Shown piece by piece: positions 13,445 through 18,117 of a stretch of DNA of 18,117 bases (positions are counted from its first letter, which is position 1; the number at the start of each line of letters is the position of its first letter). This DNA comes from Clostridia bacterium. Lineage in GTDB: Bacteria > Bacillota_A > Clostridia > Lachnospirales > Cellulosilyticaceae. Made by a program: the position numbers and the translations under genes. The notes beneath the pieces are model-generated. The model was not told the origin of the DNA. It saw only the letters and a program-made list of their open reading frames with translations, and made no database searches. The stretch is from positions 1-18,117 of the forward strand of contig JARBTY010000046.1 of assembly GCA_029239935.1 (NCBI GenBank), given 5' to 3'.

Positions 13445-14764
13445 TTATCTCCCTTCTATAATGATCTCTGTATCTGTAACCTTTTTGACCACCCCATCAA
13501 TACTACTATGTACATTCGCACTGATGCCTGTTTGTGCAGCGGCAATCTTTTGCTTTTCTTTTACTGTGTCTCCCATTTTAACAATGGGCAGTGCTTTTTT
13601 TCCTATGTGTGATGCCAGTGGTATATAAGCTATGGATAAATCAATTTTTTTGTCTTCAAAAACACTGTGTCTGTCATAGTCTTTTAGCCCAAGCTTATAA
13701 AGCAATCTGCCAGAAGGCACTTCTGCTGTTACGTTATGACTTGGCTGAGGATTATTTTCACCACTTGGCTTAATCCCCTGTTTGATAAACTCTTGTTTAA
13801 CCATCATCATCAGCTCTGCTGGGCTAAGATCATGGTGACAGGCATAATAGGAACAAGTATTGCATCCACAGCAACCTAAAGCTGTTTTTATTAAACTTGA
13901 ATTCTCCACAACACCATTTGCAAAAGCGTTCATCAGCTTATGGGGTTCTACTTCATGCCCAAGCCTATTCCTTGGACATAAGTCTGTGCACATTCTACAC
14001 TGAGAACATGATGACATGGCTCGTTTGACCATTTCCATGCCGACAGCTTGCTTTTTGCCATAGAGCGTAGTCCCTTTAGGTAATAAAATAATCGCTTTAG
14101 TCGTTTTTGTAACTTTAATATCTGAGGATACAAAACGCCCCATCATCGGTCCGCCTAATAAGATGTCATAGTCGTCCGTTGTTAACGTGGTTTGCTTAAT
14201 AAACTCTTTAAAAGGCATCCCTATCGGTACTTTAAGAACCTTATTTTCTGTAACTGCCCCTGATACAGTGATGTATTTATCACTGACTGGCTGATTATCA
14301 TAGAGACACTTATAGATATTATAAAGGGTTTCTACATTAAGCTCTATGACCTTCTTGCTGCTGGGAAGTTGTCCTTTTGGAATAATAATACCCGTACATT
14401 TATAGATGAGCGTGAGTTCATCTCCTGCCGGGTAGATATTATCTAATGGACAAATGTCTATATTATCATCTGTAGAGGTGATTAACTGTAACTGATCAAT
14501 AAGCTCCTTGTGCTTTGATTTAATGCCCCACACTGCTTTTTTGATTGGAAGTACCTTTAGCATCTCTCTGATAACAGCTGTAATCTCTTCACCAAAGTGA
14601 GTCATGATTTCATAATCTGTATAAATAAGCGGCTCACACTCTACGCCATTTATAACCAGATACTCCATATGTTGATCTAGCTTGATATGGGTCGGAAAAC
14701 CTGCACCTCCTGCACCTATCACCCCTGCCTCAAAGACCTTTTCTTTAAATGCTTCATAGGTCAC
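13445..14764 (-). CDS. pduS: PduS/RnfC-like Fe-S flavoprotein of the microcompartment
   Basis: A 439-residue RnfC-family electron-transfer protein. An N-terminal glycine-rich motif (AGVIGAGGAGFPTH, 13-26) begins the NADH/FMN-binding domain. A central SLBB-like part follows, then a double-cluster ferredoxin segment with C253-x2-C256-x2-C259-x3-C263 and C298/C299, C301, C304, C309, and a C-terminal barrel-sandwich region ending IDGVVKKV. PduS was described as a cobalamin reductase in B12-dependent Pdu compartments. In glycyl-radical loci the homologue more likely moves electrons with the BMC-T Fe-S site to balance NAD(H). The start is a GTG at 14764 with GAGGTGA six to seven bases before it. 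It sits 22 bases after the BMC-P gene. Confidence 0.9.
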   Translation of the reverse strand: MTYEAFKEKVFEAGVIGAGGAGFPTHIKLDQHMEYLVINGVECEPLIYTDYEIMTHFGEEITAVIREMLKVLPIKKAVWGIKSKHKELIDQLQLITSTDDNIDICPLDNIYPAGDELTLIYKCTGIIIPKGQLPSSKKVIELNVETLYNIYKCLYDNQPVSDKYITVSGAVTENKVLKVPIGMPFKEFIKQTTLTTDDYDILLGGPMMGRFVSSDIKVTKTTKAIILLPKGTTLYGKKQAVGMEMVKRAMSSCSQCRMCTDLCPRNRLGHEVEPHKLMNAFANGVVENSSLIKTALGCCGCNTCSYYACHHDLSPAELMMMVKQEFIKQGIKPSGENNPQPSHNVTAEVPSGRLLYKLGLKDYDRHSVFEDKKIDLSIAYIPLASHIGKKALPIVKMGDTVKEKQKIAAAQTGISANVHSSIDGVVKKVTDTEIIIEGR

Positions 14765-14786
14765 CTTAGCTCACCTCATTTCATGT

Positions 14787-15059
14787 CTACTCCTGTGTGA
14801 TATGATTCTCGTCATCTACTATTCCTACTATGGCTGCATCTATTGGTGCATTGACATTGTCCATGCTGCATCTGGAGCTGCTTCCTCTGGTAATCAGTAC
14901 AACTTCTCCTATACCTGCACCCACAGTATCTACTGCTATAAATCTCTCTTTTTGAGCACTCATAACTCCTAATGTTTCTACTAAAAGAAATTTATTACCC
15001 ACCAATGCTTGATGCTTGCGGGTTGAAACAATACTTCCTATTACTCTCGCTATGGTCAT
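14787..15059 (-). CDS. BMC-P pentameric vertex protein (EutN/CcmL/PduN type)
   Basis: A 90-residue shell protein that caps the twelve vertices of the polyhedral compartment. The EutN/CcmL fold is evident from MTIARVIGSIVSTRKHQAL, then NKFLLVE, the Ala-Val-Asp-x-Val-Gly-Ala-Gly-x-Gly-Glu-Val segment (FIAVDTVGAGIGEVVL) and SSSRC, ending with the VGIVD strand. Two starts are possible. ATG 15071 has its GGGG directly abutting the codon, too close to act. ATG 15059 begins exactly where family members begin, with AGGGG 12 bases and AAGGG three bases upstream, so I prefer 15059 though neither signal is ideal. It lies between pduL and the PduS-like gene in one operon. The single BMC-P gene seen in the window suffices for closure. 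Confidence 0.9.
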   Translation of the reverse strand: MTIARVIGSIVSTRKHQALVGNKFLLVETLGVMSAQKERFIAVDTVGAGIGEVVLITRGSSSRCSMDNVNAPIDAAIVGIVDDENHITQE

Positions 15060-15082
15060 ATGCCCTTGCATCCCCTTTTAGA

Positions 15083-15757
15083 TTAATTCTTTATAATCAC
15101 TGCTGTTTGACTGCCTTTTACGCCTAATGCATTGGCCTCATCTGTATCAATATGCATCTCCAGTGTAAAGCTTGGATGTACTCTTACTTGAACATTTTCA
15201 AAACGTCCTTTTCTTTCCTCGCCAATTTCCACTGAAACAACTTCATTGTCTGCGAGTCCAAATATCTCTGCATCTTTGTCGTTCATATGAATATGGCGCT
15301 TAGCTACAATACAGCCTTCCTTAAGATAAAGTGCACCTTTAGGACCCACTATTGTAATAGGTGCCGAATCCTTAATCTTTCCTGATTCTCTTATCGGGGG
15401 ATTGATTCCTAATCTAATGGCATCTGTTTTTGCAAGCTCTACTTGTGTTTCTTTTCTGACAGGTCCTAATATACGCACATTTTCAATGACTCTCAGATTA
15501 ATCCCAACTAGTGTCACACATTCATTGGCTGCATATTGTCCGCCCATAAGTTCTTTTTTGGGATGAAGCACTGCGCCTTCCCCAAATAGAATTTCTAAGT
15601 GTTCCTGCGTCACATGGAGATGCCTGGCTGAAACGCCAATTGGCACAACATGCTGTGGTTTAGGAGTAAGGGTAATACTCCTGGTATTACCCTTGTTTAA
15701 TTCTTTTTGTACGGCCTTCATAATCAGTTGTTGTAATGCTTCTTGAGTTGTATTCAA
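15083..15757 (-). CDS. pduL: Phosphate propanoyltransferase PduL
   Basis: About 224 residues. PduL converts propionyl-CoA and phosphate into propionyl-phosphate, recycling CoA inside the compartment. Two PduL domains bind a pair of zinc ions: SARHLHVT (His46, His48) and KRHIHM (His155, His157), with His202 in EMHIDTDEAN near the end, as in the family. Residues about 2-20 (QEALQQLIMKAVQKEL) form an amphipathic helix like known encapsulation peptides, followed by a short linker, so the enzyme is probably lumenal. The frame opens with GTG at 15766, but AGAGGTGA overlaps that codon and stands five bases before TTG 15757, which I take as the start. Eight to sixteen bases separate it from the preceding shell gene. 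Confidence 0.92.
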   Translation of the reverse strand: MNTTQEALQQLIMKAVQKELNKGNTRSITLTPKPQHVVPIGVSARHLHVTQEHLEILFGEGAVLHPKKELMGGQYAANECVTLVGINLRVIENVRILGPVRKETQVELAKTDAIRLGINPPIRESGKIKDSAPITIVGPKGALYLKEGCIVAKRHIHMNDKDAEIFGLADNEVVSVEIGEERKGRFENVQVRVHPSFTLEMHIDTDEANALGVKGSQTAVIIKN

Positions 15758-15773
15758 GGCTTTCACCTCTCAA

Positions 15774-16196
15774 TTAGAATTTTGGTAATATCTTTTCAAT
15801 GTCTGTATGTGGTCTTGGAATAACGTGTGTTGCTATCACTTCACCAAGTCTTGATGCTACTGCAGCGCCTGCTTCTACCGCTGCCTTAACTGCTCCTACA
15901 TCTCCTCTTACCATAACTGTTACAAGTCCTGAACCAATTTTTTCTGAACCTACTAATTCTACATTTGCTGCTTTAAGCATAGCATCTGCTGCTTCTGTTA
16001 CTGCTACTAAACCTCTTGTTTCGATCATTCCTAATGCTTGATTGTTCATAATAATTTTCTCCTCTCTAATAATTGTTTTTTGGGGTGTATGATTAACTTC
16101 TGGTTTTTCTGCTTCAACGACTGGTTTGACTTCTGCTTCGACTGCTGCTTGTGTTGCTTTAGCACTTGCGGTGCTTCTTGCTCTACTTTCGGCCAT
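15774..16196 (-). CDS. BMC-H shell protein (PduA/PduJ-like) with 49-residue N-terminal extension and probable second start
   Basis: A 140-residue frame. Residues 50-140 form a typical PduA/PduJ hexamer subunit ([20 protein letters not shown], pore motif KIGSG, then [10 protein letters not shown], ending [13 protein letters not shown]). Residues 1-49 are Ala/Glu/Lys/Pro-rich and probably disordered, and absent from usual BMC-H proteins. Both starts have good signals: ATG 16196 has AGGTGA seven bases upstream, overlapping the preceding stop, and ATG 16049 has AGAGGAG about nine bases upstream. Two products, 140 and 91 residues, are therefore likely, reminiscent of PduB/PduB'. It is a close paralogue of the gene at 16525-16803. 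The extension may face the lumen or the cytosol and bind cargo or partners; that is speculation. Confidence 0.9.
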   Translation of the reverse strand: MAESRARSTASAKATQAAVEAEVKPVVEAEKPEVNHTPQKTIIREEKIIMNNQALGMIETRGLVAVTEAADAMLKAANVELVGSEKIGSGLVTVMVRGDVGAVKAAVEAGAAVASRLGEVIATHVIPRPHTDIEKILPKF

Positions 16197-16206
16197 TTGT
16201 GATCAC

Positions 16207-16497
16207 CTACTTGTTTAATTTTCTCGCACTATGGAGTACTAGTTTTTGTACTTCTTCATGCGGATTACTGATTGTAATAGCTGCTGCCACTTTTCCAAGT
16301 CTGGCCGCCACTGCTTTGCCGTGTTCTATTGCCTCTTGTACATCCGATATGGACCCTTGTATAACCATGGATACAAGTCTGCCCCCAAGTGCTCTTTCTG
16401 TTGTAACAAGACTTACATCTGCTGCCTTAAGCATTGCATCTAAGGCTTCTATTGCCGCAACATTTGCAGCTACTTCTAGTATTCCTATGGCTTTCAT
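16207..16497 (-). CDS. BMC-H shell protein, divergent pore loop
   Basis: A 96-residue single BMC domain (AIGILEVAANVAAIEALDAMLKAA...) that forms hexamers in the shell facets. At the pore position it has RALGGRLVSM instead of the KIGSGL of the PduA-like neighbours, and the second half is QGSISDVQEAIEHGKAVAARLG. It therefore likely has a differently lined central pore and different permeability. The start at 16497 has AAAGAG about seven bases upstream, a weaker signal than those of the two flanking PduA-like genes. It sits between the two near-identical paralogues, ten bases before one and 27 bases after the other. Confidence 0.92.
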   Translation of the reverse strand: MKAIGILEVAANVAAIEALDAMLKAADVSLVTTERALGGRLVSMVIQGSISDVQEAIEHGKAVAARLGKVAAAITISNPHEEVQKLVLHSARKLNK

Positions 16498-16524
16498 ACA
16501 ATCACTCTTTCTGGCAGGCTTTTA

Positions 16525-16803
16525 TTATTTTTGAGCTGGTAAAATTTTATCTACATCACTATGTGGTCTTGGGATAACATGTACTGCTACAAGATCTCCA
16601 AGTCTAGATGCTGCACTTGCGCCAACTTCTGTAGCTGCTTTAACTGCTCCTACATCTCCTCTTACCATAACTGTAATAAGTCCTGAACCAATTTTTTCTG
16701 TTCCTACAAGTGTTACATCTGCTGCTTTTACCATTGCGTCTGCTGCTTCGATTGCTGCTACTAAACCTCTAGTTTCGATCATTCCTAATGCTTCTTGTTT
16801 CAT
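16525..16803 (-). CDS. BMC-H shell protein (PduA/PduJ-like)
   Basis: A 92-residue canonical hexamer subunit. It shows [20 protein letters not shown], pore loop [18 protein letters not shown] and C-terminal [14 protein letters not shown]. In PduA the equivalent small polar pore admits 1,2-propanediol. The start is ATG 16803: GGAGG precedes it by seven bases, whereas the longer frame from 16818 would begin on the binding site itself. An A/T-rich 58-base gap with a promoter-like element lies upstream, so this gene may be expressed above the others, fitting the role of major facet protein. The second, extended PduA-like gene downstream is a close paralogue. Confidence 0.94.
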   Translation of the reverse strand: MKQEALGMIETRGLVAAIEAADAMVKAADVTLVGTEKIGSGLITVMVRGDVGAVKAATEVGASAASRLGDLVAVHVIPRPHSDVDKILPAQK

Positions 16804-16841
16804 TGTTAAACCCTCCATTATTTTAGTTTTATTTTATTTTT

Positions 16842-16871
16842 ATTATACAAGCTGATGACTGTTACAAGCAA
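16842..16871 (-). promoter_or_regulatory. Possible internal promoter ahead of the major shell gene
   Basis: Minus-strand -10 TATAAT (16842-16847) is a perfect match, with -35 TTGCTT (16866-16871) 18 bases away, the latter inside the end of the preceding gene. It would start transcription about 30 bases before the ATG at 16803. Confidence 0.4.
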
Positions 16872-17167
16872 TTTAATCTTAAGAGTTTTTCTAAATCTTC
16901 ACTTGGACTTGCAATAATTTTGTCTGCTACATAACCTGCTATTTCATTGGCTGCTCTTTTACCGGCTTCAACAGCTGCTGTTACATCCGATACACTTCCT
17001 CTGAATTTTATCATAATAAGCAGTGGAACGGGAAGTGAATCTCCACCAGCCGGTTTATTTTTATCTATCGCTTCTATCGTAACATTAGCAGCTTTACACG
17101 CTACATCCGCTGCATAAAGCGCTGTTGCTAGTCCATAGACCTCTAATAGTCCTACTGCTTTTCCCAT
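16862..17167 (-). CDS. BMC-H shell protein with enlarged pore loop
   Basis: A 101-residue single BMC domain (AVGLLEVYGLATALYAADVACKAA...). Compared with the PduA-like neighbour, the loop between the first two strands carries about nine extra residues rich in Pro and Gly (NKPAGGDSLPVP) exactly where the hexamer pore is lined. The rest (IKFRGSVSDVTAAVEAGKRAAN, ending IASPSEDLEKLL) is regular. The changed loop should alter or occlude the central pore, or hold a cofactor. Cysteines at about residues 24 and 100 lie outside the loop. AGAGGTG five bases before the ATG supports the start. It is 14 bases after the alcohol dehydrogenase gene. Confidence 0.92.
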   Translation of the reverse strand: MGKAVGLLEVYGLATALYAADVACKAANVTIEAIDKNKPAGGDSLPVPLLIMIKFRGSVSDVTAAVEAGKRAANEIAGYVADKIIASPSEDLEKLLRLNCL

Positions 17168-17181
17168 ATAACACCTCTATA

Positions 17182-18117
17182 CTATTTATTGATGTAAGCT
17201 ATTTTTACACCCTCTTGTTTCATGTTAACAACCATTGCTTCATTTAATTCCTCGAGCCCAAATCTGTGGGTAATAAGTTTTTGGAATGGAAGACCTATCC
17301 CCTTAGCACGTTTCATGAATTCAAAAGTGGATACATAATCTCTAAAAGTATAAACCCAAGAACCTACTAATGTAATTTCTTTTTGGCATAGGTCAAAGTG
17401 CGGATTAATGGTTGCATTGCCGTTATCTACAAAAAATCCTAGCTCACAAAGCCCGCCTCCGCGTTTGATGAATTTATAAATATTAGAAGCAGCAGATGGT
17501 ACCCCTGTACACTGGAATGCAAAGTCTACACCACCATTTGTTTCTTTGTTGACAAAAGCAAGCATTTCATCAAAGCTTCCAAAGTCTTTAAAGTTAACTG
17601 TCAGATCTGCTCCGAACTCTTTAGCAAGTTTTAATCTTTTAGCATCTCCATCTACTGCTATGATATTTTGAATACCCATTGTACGGAGTACTGCAAGTAC
17701 TGTCAGTCCGATAGGTCCACAGCCTTGAAGAAGCACTTTACTGGCAAAGCCTAAAAGATTCGTTGTTTTTGCTCTTTCTACAGCATGCATAGCCACTGCA
17801 AAAGGTTCTACTAGCAGTCTGTCATCTAAGGAAAGATCATTTACATTAAAGATGGAGGAACCTTTTCTAAGCACAATGTATTCTCCAAACCAACCATTAA
17901 ATCGATACTCATCATCAGGAAGGAGTCCATACACATCCATATTAGCACTTAAGTTAGCTTTTTCTGGCTTTAGCGTGGTATATTCATCATCGCCTGTAAG
18001 GGTTACACAAGTTACCACCTTATCACCCACTTTAAGGGTTTTGCCTAACATATCTTTTGTAACATTTTTACCGATTTTAACAATTTCACCTGTTCCTTCA
18101 TGTCCAAGTACTACGGG
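17182..18117 (-). CDS. MDR-type (zinc-family) alcohol dehydrogenase, 5' end outside the window
   Basis: The frame is open to the window edge (at least 311 residues), so the true start lies beyond 18117. It belongs to the medium-chain dehydrogenase family. VVLGHEGTGEIVKIG contains the GHE zinc-site motif, LVEPFAVAMHAVERA carries the further Glu ligand, and LLQGCGPIGLTVLAVL with VDGDAKR is the NAD(P)-binding Rossmann part. The four-Cys structural-zinc lobe usually found after the GDKV segment is missing; only one Cys is present there, and the segment is replaced by an acidic/polar stretch. It could reduce propionaldehyde to propanol inside the compartment, or lactaldehyde to 1,2-propanediol. 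It is first in the visible operon, directly before shell genes. No encapsulation peptide can be judged because the N terminus is missing. Confidence 0.88.
   Translation of the reverse strand, partial: PVVLGHEGTGEIVKIGKNVTKDMLGKTLKVGDKVVTCVTLTGDDEYTTLKPEKANLSANMDVYGLLPDDEYRFNGWFGEYIVLRKGSSIFNVNDLSLDDRLLVEPFAVAMHAVERAKTTNLLGFASKVLLQGCGPIGLTVLAVLRTMGIQNIIAVDGDAKRLKLAKEFGADLTVNFKDFGSFDEMLAFVNKETNGGVDFAFQCTGVPSAASNIYKFIKRGGGLCELGFFVDNGNATINPHFDLCQKEITLVGSWVYTFRDYVSTFEFMKRAKGIGLPFQKLITHRFGLEELNEAMVVNMKQEGVKIAYINK

Noticed and set aside
16049..16196. Treating the N-terminal extension of the shell protein as an annotation artefact
   Set aside because: Considered, because BMC-H proteins are about 90 residues. 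But the upstream ATG has its own well-placed AGGTGA overlapping the previous stop, so I kept the long form and the internal start together.
16166..16534. Plus-strand open frame of 122 codons over the shell genes
   Set aside because: Antisense shadow of a BMC-H gene with complete family features; Ala-rich coding DNA often leaves the opposite strand open.
15799..16803. Direct repeats between shell genes as a recombination or CRISPR-like array
   Set aside because: The repeated DNA is simply homologous coding sequence of two paralogous BMC-H genes.

Overview
The window looks like a chromosomal piece of a low-GC, Gram-positive anaerobe of the Clostridia, probably a Lachnospirales relative of Cellulosilyticum or Clostridium phytofermentans. 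The reasons are the AT-rich intergenic DNA, strong AGGAGG-type ribosome binding sites, a lipoprotein sugar-binding protein, a YesM/YesN-type two-component pair, and a shell-protein gene order that recalls the fucose/rhamnose microcompartment locus of C. phytofermentans. All convincing genes lie on the minus strand, so transcription runs from high to low coordinates. The species assignment is inference.

Right part (about 12.85-18.1 kb): a bacterial microcompartment (BMC) operon. In transcription order it holds an MDR-type alcohol dehydrogenase cut by the window edge, four hexameric shell proteins (BMC-H), the phosphotransacylase PduL, a pentameric vertex protein (BMC-P, EutN/CcmL type), a PduS/RnfC-like Fe-S flavoprotein and a PduT-like tandem shell protein (BMC-T) with the cluster-binding cysteine. 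The operon closes with an intrinsic terminator at 12853-12878. The aldolase, the diol dehydratase (probably a glycyl-radical enzyme) and the aldehyde dehydrogenase are not in the window and would be expected upstream, beyond 18117.

Middle part (about 7.9-12.8 kb): rhamnulokinase (rhaB), then a histidine kinase and an AraC-type response regulator whose genes overlap by one base. Next (about 2.6-7.8 kb) comes a complete sugar ABC importer of the RhaS/RhaT/RhaP/RhaQ type (ATPase, two permeases, lipoprotein binding protein), followed by L-rhamnose mutarotase (rhaM) and a strong terminator. Together these read as one pathway: uptake of L-rhamnose, anomer interconversion and phosphorylation of rhamnulose. 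Aldol cleavage would then yield lactaldehyde and 1,2-propanediol, and the compartment would ferment the diol via propionaldehyde to propanol and propionyl-phosphate. A 12-bp motif shared by the transporter and kinase promoter regions suggests common control.

Left part (1-2.5 kb): unrelated small genes. They are two multi-pass membrane proteins of unknown function, an SRPBCC-fold protein and a possible Cys-rich mini-protein. At the edge lies a decayed tyrosine-recombinase fragment. A GC-richer palindromic patch near 906-966 adds to the picture of mobile-element debris flanking the sugar island. No tRNA, rRNA, CRISPR array or riboswitch was recognised. No stretch over 300 bases is left wholly unexplained: 126-240 holds only AT-rich sequence with a 22-bp repeat.
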